NCBI RefSeq assembly: GCF_005405405.1
Contig: NZ_BJDZ01000002.1
Coordinates: 62,001-126,000, forward strand
Length of the DNA: 64,000 bases
Direction: 5' to 3'
DNA from: Lactiplantibacillus plajomi
Lineage (GTDB): Bacteria > Bacillota > Bacilli > Lactobacillales > Lactobacillaceae
This document shows positions 1 through 8,299 of the stretch, in pieces. The first letter of the stretch is position 1. Every line of letters starts with the position of its first letter. A program made the position numbers and the translations under genes. The notes beneath the pieces are model-generated. The model worked only from the letters and a program-made list of their open reading frames with translations. It did not search any database and had not been told where the DNA came from.

Positions 1-108
1 GGTGCTTTAAGTCAAAAATTAAATTCCTATGAGGAGTGGTAGTCATTGCAAACTCGGCGTTTGTCTGCTATTCTTTTCATTATTGATAAAATTGAGGAGC
101 GAATTAAT

Positions 109-1485
109 GTGAAAGTAATTAAATTTGGTGGCAGTTCCTTAGCCAGTAGTAGCCAGTTGCAAAAAGTCTTGGCAATCGTCGAGGCCGATGACCAGCGTAA
201 GTACGTCATCGTGTCCGCACCAGGGAAACGCTTCGATGGCGATACTAAGGTCACCGATTTGCTGATCCAGTACGCTCGTCAAACGATTCATCATCAGGAT
301 ACGACCGCGATCAGCACGGCGATTTGCGACCGCTACGCTGAAATCGGCCACGGCTTTAACGTGCCCGCAGCGCAGCTCGAACCGATTTTCGCTACCATTC
401 GCGACTTACCGAAGCAGGAATATGCGGATAACAGCTACTTAATGGCCGCGTTTAAAGCCCACGGCGAACGCCTGAACGCCCAGTTAGTGGCCGCCGTTTT
501 CCAACAATCCGGCTTAAACGCCCGCTACCTTGACCCGCACGATGCCGGGATGGTCGTCACCGACGTTCCCGATGACGCCCAAATTATTGACAGTAGTTAC
601 GACCGGCTCGCTAAGTGGGCCGACAGCGATCAGATTCTCGTGATTCCTGGATTCTTCGCTTATAACCGTAACGGTCAAATTTGCACTTTTTCGCGTGGTG
701 GTTCGGACATCACTGGGGCCATTGTTGCCCGCGGGGTTCACGCCGAACGCTACGAAAACTTTACCGACGTTGACGCCATTTACGCGGTCAACCCGTCGTT
801 GGTGCCACAACCGGCGGCCATCACCGAAATGACCTTCCGGGAAATGCGAGAACTTTCCTACGCCGGCTTTTCGGTCTTCCATGACGAGGCCCTAATTCCG
901 GCAATTCAAGGGAACATCACGGTGAACGTTAAGAACACCAACCACCCTGAGGCTCCCGGGACGTTAATCAAGTCGACCCGCCAACCTAATCCGGACTACC
1001 CGGTCACCGGGATTGCCAGTTCTTCTAGCTTTTGCTCCCTGTACCTGCGTAAATACTTACTAAATAAAGAGGTCGGTTTAGGCCGTAAGATTTTAACGAT
1101 TTTAGAAAATCATCACATCAGTTACGAACACATGCCGTCCGGGATCGACGACTTAACGATCATCTTTGACGAACACCAGCTCAATCCCGACCTGGAACAA
1201 ACACTGATCGATGAAATCTCCGCGGCCATCCACCCGGATGAAATTCACTTTAACCACGACTACTCGATTTTAATGTTAGTCGGTGAAAACATGCGCAACC
1301 GCGTCGGCATCATGTCACGGGCCGCAACCGCGTTAGCTGACCACAACATTAAGTTGATCATGGTCAACCAAGGTGCCAGTGAAATCTCCATCATGTTTGG
1401 GATTCACGACCGCGATGCGGACCAGGCCGTCATCGCCCTGTATAACGAATTTTTTCAAACCGCAAAGTTAATGGCTGAAAACTAA
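109..1485 (+). CDS. aspartate kinase, monofunctional
   Basis: Phosphorylates L-aspartate, the entry step to lysine/DAP, threonine and methionine. The 458-residue protein opens with the kinase signature KFGGSS at residues 5-10. It also has FSRGGSDITGA and the FTDVDAIYAVNP stretch typical of aspartokinases, and ends in two ACT-like regulatory modules (about 310-458, the second with IMSRAATALADHNIKL). I chose GTG 109 because a GAGGAG ribosome site lies 9 bases upstream and the motif then sits at the usual place. An in-frame TTG at 46 with its own GAGGAG would add 21 residues unlike the family. The function call is firm. Allosteric specificity (Lys or Thr) cannot be read from the sequence. Confidence 0.93.
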   Translation: MKVIKFGGSSLASSSQLQKVLAIVEADDQRKYVIVSAPGKRFDGDTKVTDLLIQYARQTIHHQDTTAISTAICDRYAEIGHGFNVPAAQLEPIFATIRDLPKQEYADNSYLMAAFKAHGERLNAQLVAAVFQQSGLNARYLDPHDAGMVVTDVPDDAQIIDSSYDRLAKWADSDQILVIPGFFAYNRNGQICTFSRGGSDITGAIVARGVHAERYENFTDVDAIYAVNPSLVPQPAAITEMTFREMRELSYAGFSVFHDEALIPAIQGNITVNVKNTNHPEAPGTLIKSTRQPNPDYPVTGIASSSSFCSLYLRKYLLNKEVGLGRKILTILENHHISYEHMPSGIDDLTIIFDEHQLNPDLEQTLIDEISAAIHPDEIHFNHDYSILMLVGENMRNRVGIMSRAATALADHNIKLIMVNQGASEISIMFGIHDRDADQAVIALYNEFFQTAKLMAEN

Positions 1486-1493
1486 ATCGTCAA

Positions 1494-1535
1494 AAATGGC
1501 TGTCAGAATAACATCTTCTGACAGCCATTTTTTAT
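1494..1535. terminator. bidirectional rho-independent terminator
   Basis: The perfect 11-bp stem TGGCTGTCAGA / TCTGACAGCCA is followed by T6 on the plus strand and flanked by A4 on the left. It lies between the convergent aspartate kinase and ABC-transporter genes and can serve both. Confidence 0.85.
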
Positions 1536-1546
1536 CGGTCAAATTA

Positions 1547-2392
1547 TTAGTTAATGACCTTTTGATCACCAAACCACTTCTTGTTAATCTTATCGAGGGT
1601 CCCGTTAGCCTTTAACGTTTGGATGCCCTTATCGATTTTCCGCTTCATGGTCTTATCACCCTTACGCATCCCGACCGCGAAATCTTCGGACGGGAAGTTA
1701 CCGACCGTTTCGGTATAGTCCGACGAGTTACTTTCGTGCTTAATGTAGTAGTTGGCGTAAACACTGTCGATGAGTAGCCCCTGAATCCGACCGGCATTTA
1801 AGTCGAGGAAGGCGTTGGTAAAAGTATCGTATTGGACCGGCGTCTTCTTGGCAATTTTATTTTTCAAAATCTTGGGGTTATCGATCAGTGACTGGTACCC
1901 CGATGATCCGGATTGGGCCCCCAGCGTTTTACCGGTCATGTCGTCAAATGAATTGATTTTATTCTTCTTTAACGAAACTAAAATTTGTTGATTTTTTAAA
2001 TACGGCTTGCTGAAGGCCACGACTTTCGCCCGTTGCGGGTTCTTAGTGTAGCCATTCCAAATCAAGTCGATCGTTCCGTTACGCAATTCGGTCGCGTTCA
2101 TCGACCAGTCGATCGTTTGAAAACTGATCTTAATGCCGTAAAGTTTGAAAACGGCGCGCGCCAGGTCAATATCGTAGCCGACCAATTTACCGGATTTTTC
2201 GCGGAATCCCATGGGTACGAAACTATCGTCTAAGCCAACGACGACCGTCCCGCGTTTCTTAATTTTCGACCAAGTATCCTGGGTATCGGCTTTCTGGGTG
2301 ACGTTTTGACCACAGCCACTCAGGGTGGTCGTCAGGCCCATCAGCATCACGAAGATGAGTCCTAATGAAATGAGTCGTTTTCTAATTTTCAA
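1547..2392 (-). CDS. amino-acid ABC transporter substrate-binding lipoprotein
   Basis: Extracellular solute-binding protein of the polar amino-acid family (SBP_bac_3). It has a basic N-terminus, a hydrophobic segment and a lipobox ending LSGC, so it should be lipidated and surface-anchored. The body shows family motifs such as VGLDDSFVPMGF, GYDIDLARAVF and GKTLGAQSGSSG. A TTG at 2392 has an AGGGGG ribosome site 8 bases upstream; the GTG at 2401 overlaps that site. It is the last gene of a permease-ATPase-binding protein operon headed by a T-box whose specifier aligns as CAC (His). That suggests histidine as substrate, but the protein alone does not prove it. Confidence 0.9.
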   Translation of the reverse strand: MKIRKRLISLGLIFVMLMGLTTTLSGCGQNVTQKADTQDTWSKIKKRGTVVVGLDDSFVPMGFREKSGKLVGYDIDLARAVFKLYGIKISFQTIDWSMNATELRNGTIDLIWNGYTKNPQRAKVVAFSKPYLKNQQILVSLKKNKINSFDDMTGKTLGAQSGSSGYQSLIDNPKILKNKIAKKTPVQYDTFTNAFLDLNAGRIQGLLIDSVYANYYIKHESNSSDYTETVGNFPSEDFAVGMRKGDKTMKRKIDKGIQTLKANGTLDKINKKWFGDQKVIN

Positions 2393-2404
2393 TCGCCGCA
2401 CCCC

Positions 2405-3046
2405 CTACTTGCTCTTATTCGGTTCAACGTGGAACATTTCGTCCGCAATATTTTCCGCAAACGTCAAATCGTGGGTCACGACAATTTGCGTCATGCCGTC
2501 CGCCTTCAAGCCCAAAATCAGCTTTTCAACTTCTTGACGGAGGTTCGGGTCAAGTGCCGACGTCGGTTCGTCATAGCACAAGATGTTCGGCTTCATTGCC
2601 AAGGCGCGGGCGATGGCGACCCGTTGCTTTTGACCACCGGATAACTCGTACGGGTACTGGTCAGCGTGATCCGCTAAGGCTAAGCGGGTCAGTAGCGTGG
2701 TGGCGTCCTGCTTGGCTTCCGCCGCGGACTTTTTCAGCACCAGCGTTGGCGCTAAGGTAATGTTTTCCATCACCGTTAAGTTCGGGAAAAGTTCGAAACC
2801 TTGGAAGACCACCCCGATAACACTTTCATTCGTGCGGTTAGTGTACGGTTCAAAGGGCTGACCGTCAATGAAGAACTGGCCGCCGTTGACCTTTTCCAAA
2901 CCGGTGATGCAGCGTAGTAACGTCGTTTTTCCGGCACCGGAAGGCCCCACGATGCTTAGGATTTCCCCGTCCTTAACGGTTAAATTTAAATTATTGATAA
3001 TCGTTTTGTCGCCAAAGCGTTTGGTAATATTTTTAAGTTCTAACAT
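2405..3046 (-). CDS. amino-acid ABC transporter ATP-binding protein
   Basis: Cytoplasmic ATPase of a polar amino-acid importer, 213 residues, slightly short for the class (about 240). Walker A GPSGAGKTT lies near residues 34-42, followed by the Q-loop (VVFQGFELFPNLTV), the signature LSGGQKQR and the Walker B CYDEPTSALDP. The ribosome site GAGGT precedes ATG 3046. The permease gene lies just upstream (gap 12 nt) and the binding-protein gene just downstream, so this is a three-gene import operon. Confidence 0.92.
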   Translation of the reverse strand: MLELKNITKRFGDKTIINNLNLTVKDGEILSIVGPSGAGKTTLLRCITGLEKVNGGQFFIDGQPFEPYTNRTNESVIGVVFQGFELFPNLTVMENITLAPTLVLKKSAAEAKQDATTLLTRLALADHADQYPYELSGGQKQRVAIARALAMKPNILCYDEPTSALDPNLRQEVEKLILGLKADGMTQIVVTHDLTFAENIADEMFHVEPNKSK

Positions 3047-3058
3047 AGTGTGACCTCC

Positions 3059-3700
3059 CTATTTCCAATAACTATAGTGTTTCTCGATCCGGCCGAGAAT
3101 GAACGTCGTCACGGCGGTCAACAGTAAGTAGATGACGCCGACCAACACTAACGGAATCAACGTGACGTCACGGGCCGTGGCCACGTTACCAGCTCGTAAC
3201 AGGTCCCCTAAGCCGATGACGTAAACTAACGATGAATCCTTAACTAAGTTGATAACTTCGTTCCCGACTGACGGCAACACGATTTTGATCACTTGCGGAA
3301 TCACGATTTTACGAATCGTTTGCCCGTAGCTCAACCGTAACACCCGCGCGCTTTCGTACTGCCCGTTGTCAATTGATTGTAACCCGCCACGGAAGATTTC
3401 GGCAAAGTAAGCGGCGTAGTTCAAAATAAAGGCGAACAACGCGGCGTAGTAACGGGGGAAGACGATACCGATTAACGGTAAGCCGTAGAACACGAAAATT
3501 AATTGTAGTAGTAACGGCGTGCCCCGCATCAACCAAACGTAAAAGTGGAGTAACCACTGTAACGGTTTAATGTTGGAAATTAGACCTAACCCCACGACTA
3601 ACCCCAACGGTAGCGACCCGATCAACGTCCAAATAAAAATCTTCAGCGTCATTCCGGCGCCGGAAACTAATGATGGCAAAATTTCTAAAATATAGTGCAT
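3059..3700 (-). CDS. amino-acid ABC transporter permease
   Basis: Inner-membrane permease of the HisM/GlnP type, 213 residues with about five hydrophobic segments. The EAA-loop region is visible at YFAEIFRGGLQSIDNGQYESA, followed by IPQVIKIVLPSVGNEVINLVKDSSL. ATG 3700 has the strong site TAGGAGGGA. It is the first gene after the T-box leader and is co-transcribed with the ATPase and binding protein. By family it would homodimerise and feed a polar amino acid into the cell; the His assignment comes only from the leader. Confidence 0.9.
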   Translation of the reverse strand: MHYILEILPSLVSGAGMTLKIFIWTLIGSLPLGLVVGLGLISNIKPLQWLLHFYVWLMRGTPLLLQLIFVFYGLPLIGIVFPRYYAALFAFILNYAAYFAEIFRGGLQSIDNGQYESARVLRLSYGQTIRKIVIPQVIKIVLPSVGNEVINLVKDSSLVYVIGLGDLLRAGNVATARDVTLIPLVLVGVIYLLLTAVTTFILGRIEKHYSYWK

Positions 3701-3721
3701 GTGCGTTCCCTCCTAGTTTTG

Positions 3722-4091
3722 AGCAACAAAAAAGTCCCCTTGAGAAAAATCTCAAGAGGACGTCTACGCGCGGTGCCACCTCACTTCGCAGCAACTTCAC
3801 AGTTACTGCCTCAGGGAGTTTAGTGATAAAAAAAATCGTCCTTAGGCCTACAGCCTAAGAGGACGATTTCATCGCGGTACCACCTCATGTTCATCAATGG
3901 CTCACACCATTGAACTCAACGAGTTTATCACTAAACTCCGCCGCTAACGAGGCCAACCGAAACGGCTTACTCACTTTCAGCCGTTCAACTCGCAGATGTG
4001 GTTCACTAACGCTAAGGATCGTCTTTCCACCACCGACGACTCGCTGGACAGCTTAACGTTAACTACTCTTCTGTTCCTTGTTTTTTAATGT
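3722..4091 (-). promoter_or_regulatory. T-box leader (His specifier inferred) with a second partial T-box
   Basis: Read on the minus strand. A full T-box unit runs from about 4091: Stem I with GAAC-CAC-ATCTGCGAG (candidate specifier CAC at 3998-4000), T-box core 3874-3885 (AGGTGGTACCGC), and a terminator hairpin at 3830-3869. It is followed by a second T-box core at 3769-3781 (AGGTGGCACCGCG) and a second terminator at 3727-3761, with no room for a Stem I between them. The specifier was placed by aligning to the valS (GTA) and metN (ATG) leaders of this window, which share the GAA-N-codon context. Both terminators must be antiterminated to reach the transporter genes. Confidence 0.85.
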
Positions 4092-4098
4092 TGTTCTC

Positions 4099-4127
4099 AT
4101 AATAATCGAATTCTTCGTCACCGTCAA
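4099..4127 (-). promoter_or_regulatory. sigma-A promoter of the T-box-controlled transporter operon
   Basis: -35 TTGACG at 4122-4127, 17-bp spacer, -10 TATTAT at 4099-4104, placed just upstream of T-box Stem I and just after minD. Confidence 0.8.
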
Positions 4128-4134
4128 GCCCTTT

Positions 4135-4941
4135 TTACTTTTTGTGATGAAAAATTCCGGTGATTCGGGCCCAAACGCCGGGTTTCTGAACTTCTAAGTT
4201 CATTAACGGTACCGTTTCACCCAACAACCGCCGGGCAATGTTGCGGTAGCCTTGTGACGCCGCGTTCTTCGGGTCCAACACGATTGGTTCACCGTTGTTC
4301 GAAGTCCGAATGACGGCATCGTCATCGAAGACGATCCCCAACAAGTCAATTGACAAGTGGTGGGTAATTTCATCGATGTCCATGGTTTCACCGTCCTGCA
4401 TCATCCGCCGGCGAATCCGGTTGATCACTAACTTAGGTGCTTCGGCCAGCGGGTACTGTTCAAGTAGTCCCACCACGCGGTCAGCATCGCGAATCGCCGA
4501 AATTTCCGGCGTTGATACGATAATGGCGGCATCGGCCCCCGCAATCGCGTTCATGAAGCCCTGTTCGATCCCCGCGGGGCAGTCTAACAAGACGTAGTCA
4601 AAGTCGGGCTTTAATTCTTCCACTAACGCCCGGACTTGGTCCGGTTGCAGTGAATCTTTGTCGGCATTTTGCGCTGCCGGTAACAGGAACAATAAGTCGT
4701 CAAAGCGCTTGTCCTTGACTAGTGCTTGCCGTAATTGCGCCCGCCCACGCGTCACGTCCACAATATCGTACAGGATACGGTTATCCAAGCCCAAGATGAC
4801 GTCTAAGTTACGTAAACCGATATCTAAATCGACTAAACAAACCTTTTTCCCCATTAGGGCCAACGCCGTTCCTAAATTGGCCGTGGTGGTTGTTTTACCA
4901 ACACCACCCTTGCCAGAAGTGATGACAATTGCTTTTCCCAT
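4135..4941 (-). CDS. minD: septum site-determining ATPase MinD
   Basis: Membrane-cycling ParA/MinD-type ATPase that recruits MinC to block division away from midcell. The deviant Walker A is GKGGVGKTTTTANLG near residue 9, followed by VDLDIGLRNLDVILG and LLDCPAGIE. A C-terminal amphipathic tail rich in K and aromatic residues (GVWARITGIFHHKK) fits the membrane-targeting helix. ATG 4941 overlaps the minC stop by one base, and the ribosome site GGAGG lies inside minC. It is the last gene of mreB-mreC-mreD-minC-minD. Confidence 0.96.
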   Translation of the reverse strand: MGKAIVITSGKGGVGKTTTTANLGTALALMGKKVCLVDLDIGLRNLDVILGLDNRILYDIVDVTRGRAQLRQALVKDKRFDDLLFLLPAAQNADKDSLQPDQVRALVEELKPDFDYVLLDCPAGIEQGFMNAIAGADAAIIVSTPEISAIRDADRVVGLLEQYPLAEAPKLVINRIRRRMMQDGETMDIDEITHHLSIDLLGIVFDDDAVIRTSNNGEPIVLDPKNAASQGYRNIARRLLGETVPLMNLEVQKPGVWARITGIFHHKK

Positions 4942-5609
4942 CAAATATGTCCTCCATTCCGAGTAAATAACTTCGGTCGTACCCGTTTTAACTGATTCAA
5001 GGGCTGGAAGTCTAACGCCTGAATATCATTAATATACACCACGTTAGTCCCAGCCACCGTTTTGTCGGGATCCACAAGTTCTAACAATTCACCGACCCGC
5101 ACCCGCGGGACCGTGGCTAAAGCACTGACAATAACAGCGTCATTATGATCCGGATAGCCAGCTTCCAAAATACCAGCAACTTCGCCCATCACAAAAATAC
5201 TACCGGTTGCGCGCAAAACGCCGCCCTCGTGAATTTTGCCGAAAAAGAGCACGTCACCCGTAATGGAAACGACCTGGCCGTTCCGGATAATTTGATTAAC
5301 TAAGTGGACCGTACTGCGTTCGATCATCGCCACCGCGTCCGCGGCCAAAATGACGTCCGCAGCCAGCTTATGAATGCTGAACAGCGGATAGCGCTGGACC
5401 AACTGGGTCACCCGTTGCGTCTGTTCCGCCGTCAACAGGCGACTCTGCGTATCCATATCAAAGGAAATGCGCTTATCAGTCGTATTATCCGCTTGGAGTC
5501 GGTCCAGCAAAGTTTTTAAATCAACCATAATGGTCTCGAAACTAGCCGCCTGTCGAAAGACCAGTTCGTAACCGTCGTTGCTTGCTTTTAATACCACACT
5601 TTGCTGCAT
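4941..5609 (-). CDS. minC: septum site-determining protein MinC
   Basis: FtsZ antagonist, 222 residues. The C-terminal beta-helix domain is evident from HLVNQIIRNGQVVSITGDV, GKIHEGGVLRATGSIFVMG and AGYPDHNDAVIVS. The N-terminal domain is weakly conserved, as usual in Gram-positives. I chose ATG 5609 because AAAGGA lies 9 bases upstream; an in-frame TTG at 5630 abuts the mreD stop and has no spaced ribosome site. Translation is probably coupled with minD downstream. Confidence 0.93.
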   Translation of the reverse strand: MQQSVVLKASNDGYELVFRQAASFETIMVDLKTLLDRLQADNTTDKRISFDMDTQSRLLTAEQTQRVTQLVQRYPLFSIHKLAADVILAADAVAMIERSTVHLVNQIIRNGQVVSITGDVLFFGKIHEGGVLRATGSIFVMGEVAGILEAGYPDHNDAVIVSALATVPRVRVGELLELVDPDKTVAGTNVVYINDIQALDFQPLNQLKRVRPKLFTRNGGHI

Positions 5610-5630
5610 GTTAGAATTCCTTTCTGCCAA

Positions 5631-6149
5631 CTAATTGACGCTGAAGTATAATCGCCGGACCGGGTAGTATAAAATAACGAAGATTGCCAAGTTCAACGCA
5701 ATCGTTGGTCCCAGCGTGTAAACGGCGAAATCCGCTAACCCACTGTTGACCACGTCACATAATGAATACCAGGTATAAGCGAAGGCTTCAACGATTGTCA
5801 AATTAATAATATACACCATCAGGAGGGTCAAAAAGTTCAAATCCAACCACGGCTTAACTTGCCGGCAAAGGTAGACGATCAACGGTAAACTGATCAGGTA
5901 AACCCCGATAATTCCAGTGTAGTACCAGTCAAAGACTAAACCGACAAACGCCGCCCAAATTCCAGTCGCCAAGTCGTCACGGTCATCCAAGAAGACGGCG
6001 AAGACTAACCATAGTAGAACCAAGTGTAACACGCTGGTATATGGGTAGGTGAACAGCCGCCCCGCAAAAACGTTCGACAACGAGCCGTCAAGAAACAGGG
6101 CCACGAATAACCCGATTGGAAAAATGATTTTTAAACGTGAGTATCGCAC
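5631..6149 (-). CDS. mreD: rod shape-determining protein MreD
   Basis: Small polytopic membrane protein of the elongation machinery, 172 residues with about five hydrophobic helices and few sequence motifs. Identity rests on size, topology, sequence (FDWYYTGIIGVYLISLPL) and position directly after mreC. The start is GTG 6149 with AAGGGGG upstream. The stop is immediately followed by the minC leader. Confidence 0.92.
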   Translation of the reverse strand: MRYSRLKIIFPIGLFVALFLDGSLSNVFAGRLFTYPYTSVLHLVLLWLVFAVFLDDRDDLATGIWAAFVGLVFDWYYTGIIGVYLISLPLIVYLCRQVKPWLDLNFLTLLMVYIINLTIVEAFAYTWYSLCDVVNSGLADFAVYTLGPTIALNLAIFVILYYPVRRLYFSVN

Positions 6150-6161
6150 CGTTGCGCCCCC

Positions 6162-7007
6162 TTACTGTTCGGCAACCGTCACGACCGTCAAATCGCTTAG
6201 GTCCGCCGCGGGTGTAATTTCAACTTCGGAAGCCAGACCGTAATCGTCGGTCTTAATGGCGGCGACCGTCCCCACGTAAAGGCCCTTCGGAATCGTGCCG
6301 CCCAAACCAGACGTCACGACCTTGTCACCCTTCTTAACCTTAACGTTTGAAGTCACCGACCCCATTTCTAACTGATTACTGCCCTTATCGTAGCCAGAAA
6401 TGATACCGTTGACCGTCTTACCCGCCTTGTTCGTAATTTGAATGGCAAAGCGGTTGGCCGTTGAACTCGTACTGGAGATCAATTCAACCTTTGCGTTCGT
6501 TTGGTTAACTTCCACGATGCGGCCAATCAAGCCGGACTGCGACATCACCGGCATATTCTTCTTGATGCCGGCCGTCGCCCCCTTCGAAATCACGATTTGA
6601 TTCATCCAGGAAGACGGGGTCCGGGTCAAGACGTTAGCCGTCACGCTCGTATAGTCCGACAAGGAATCGTTTAATTTTAATTCCTTACGCAGCTGCTTAT
6701 TTTCCGCACTCATCGTTTGGGCGTTGACCTTCGCTTGGGCTAACTGATCAACTTGTTTCTTTAACTTCTTATTCTCTTGGTAAGTATTCAGTAGATCTGA
6801 AACCGAATTGGTGGCACTTTGTAAGCCGTTCGTCGGCCAAGCCACGACCCGGTCCACCGCCCCCGCCACGTCATTTCCAAATTGCTGGATGAGTGGTGGC
6901 GTTGACTTACGATCCCGAATCGCTACCGAGACACTGACCAAACCAAAACTGATGATTAAAACCACGATCGTAATAACCAGTTTTCGGTTAGAAAAAAACT
7001 TTTGCAT
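6162..7007 (-). CDS. mreC: rod shape-determining protein MreC
   Basis: Bitopic elongasome protein, 281 residues. It has a short cytoplasmic N-terminus, one membrane helix (about 8-28), a coiled coil (about 68-110, TYQENKKLKKQVDQLAQAK) and the extracellular beta-barrel core with SSWMNQIVISKGATAGIKK and GLGGTIPKGLYVGTV. ATG 7007 follows a GGGGG site. It lies 70 bp downstream of mreB and 12 bp before mreD. Confidence 0.95.
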   Translation of the reverse strand: MQKFFSNRKLVITIVVLIISFGLVSVSVAIRDRKSTPPLIQQFGNDVAGAVDRVVAWPTNGLQSATNSVSDLLNTYQENKKLKKQVDQLAQAKVNAQTMSAENKQLRKELKLNDSLSDYTSVTANVLTRTPSSWMNQIVISKGATAGIKKNMPVMSQSGLIGRIVEVNQTNAKVELISSTSSTANRFAIQITNKAGKTVNGIISGYDKGSNQLEMGSVTSNVKVKKGDKVVTSGLGGTIPKGLYVGTVAAIKTDDYGLASEVEITPAADLSDLTVVTVAEQ

Positions 7008-7077
7008 AATGGACCCCCGGTCGAAAATTCAAAGTTTCAACAATAAATAAGCGGGAAGTCATCTTCCCGCTCACCTG

Positions 7078-8082
7078 TTATCGCTTTTTCATAACATCGA
7101 TGCTTTTAAGTGATTCACCGGTTCCGACCGCAACGCAATCGAGCGGTTCGTTGGCGATGAACACGGGAACTTTCGTTTCGTCCGCAATCACTTCGGAAAG
7201 GTTCTTCAAAAGCGCCCCGCCACCGGTCAACACGATCCCGTGATCGATAACGTCGGCAGCGATTTCTGGGGAAGTTTCTTCCAAGGTTTCCTTAATCGCT
7301 GAAATGACTTCGGCCACAATTTCTTGAATGGCTTCGGCCACGTCCACGGCTGAGATTTCAACCGTCTTCGGTAACCCTGAAAGTAAGTCGCGTCCGCGAA
7401 TCGTTGAACTTTCAATGTCTTTTGCCGCTTCCACTGAAGCTGAACCAACGTCGATCTTCAATTGTTCCGCGGTTCGTTCCCCAATCAGCAAGTTAAACTT
7501 CTGGCGAACGTGGTAAATAATCGAATCGTCGATTTTGTCACCGGCCATCCGAATTGAACGGCTCGAGACGATCCCACCCAGTGAAATCGTCGCAACGTCG
7601 GTGGTCCCACCACCAATGTCAACGACCATGCTCCCGGTTGGATCCATAACGGGCAACCCGGCACCGATGGCCGCTGCAAATGGTTCTTCAATGACGTAGG
7701 CGTCACGCGCACCGGCTACCCGGGTTGCATCAATGACGGCCCGCTTTTCAACTTCGGTCACACCACTAGGTACGCAAACCATCACGTACGGCTTGCCGTT
7801 TGACCGGCCTAATGTCTTCTGAATAAAATACTTCATCATCGCAACGGTGGTATCGTAGTCGGCGATGACCCCGTCTTTCATTGGGCGGATTGCCACAATG
7901 CTTGCTGGTGTACGTCCAATCATATCGCGAGCGTCTGAACCAACCGATACGATTTCACCAGTCTTCGTGTTCTTCGCAACCACGGATGGTTCTCGTAATA
8001 CGATGCCCTTGCCATCAACGTAAACTATCGTGTTGGCCGTACCGAGATCGATCCCGATATTCTTTGTCCCAAATCCGAACAC
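7078..8082 (-). CDS. mreB: actin-like cell shape protein MreB
   Basis: Bacterial actin that organises lateral wall synthesis. The phosphate-1 motif [13 protein letters not shown] is near the N-terminus, then [18 protein letters not shown] and [15 protein letters not shown] prefer GTG 8082, which gives [14 protein letters not shown], matching the usual MreB N-terminus, with GAAGGG 9 bases upstream; ATG 8091 touches that site. It heads the mreBCD-minCD operon. A paralogue (mbl) lies at 43374-44375. Confidence 0.96.
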   Translation of the reverse strand: MFGFGTKNIGIDLGTANTIVYVDGKGIVLREPSVVAKNTKTGEIVSVGSDARDMIGRTPASIVAIRPMKDGVIADYDTTVAMMKYFIQKTLGRSNGKPYVMVCVPSGVTEVEKRAVIDATRVAGARDAYVIEEPFAAAIGAGLPVMDPTGSMVVDIGGGTTDVATISLGGIVSSRSIRMAGDKIDDSIIYHVRQKFNLLIGERTAEQLKIDVGSASVEAAKDIESSTIRGRDLLSGLPKTVEISAVDVAEAIQEIVAEVISAIKETLEETSPEIAADVIDHGIVLTGGGALLKNLSEVIADETKVPVFIANEPLDCVAVGTGESLKSIDVMKKR

Positions 8083-8134
8083 TACATTCATCCCTTCATT
8101 AAATACAAATTTATTTTTTTATTTAGTCATAATA

Positions 8135-8152
8135 GTAAGTATTATAGCATAA
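8135..8152 (-). promoter_or_regulatory. extended -10 promoter of the mreB operon
   Basis: TGC-TATAAT (TATAAT at 8141-8146) lies about 55 bp upstream of mreB. The -35 region is only a T-run, so activity would rely on the extended -10. Confidence 0.6.
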
Positions 8153-8242
8153 TCGCCCAGCATAAAAAATCTGCTTGACCCCTAGCATACCGTAATTTGT
8201 TAAAAAATACAGTCCCACTATTCAACTTAGATAAAATTTAAC

Positions 8243-8286
8243 AAAAAACGCGGTTCGGACAGATGAACATCCGTCCTAACCCCGTT
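8243..8286 (-). terminator. terminator of radC
   Basis: Minus-strand hairpin CGGGGTTAGGACGG / CTGTCCGAACCGCG followed by GTTTTTTG, just beyond the radC stop. Confidence 0.8.
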
Positions 8287-8299
8287 ATTTTACCACATT

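Noticed and set aside
3722-3830. Second complete T-box riboswitch
   Set aside because: Only the T-box core and terminator are present. About 50 nt between the modules cannot hold Stem I, so it is described as a partial duplication.
3567-3858. ORFs crossing the transporter leader
   Set aside because: They overlap T-box cores and terminators on either strand and have no initiation signals.
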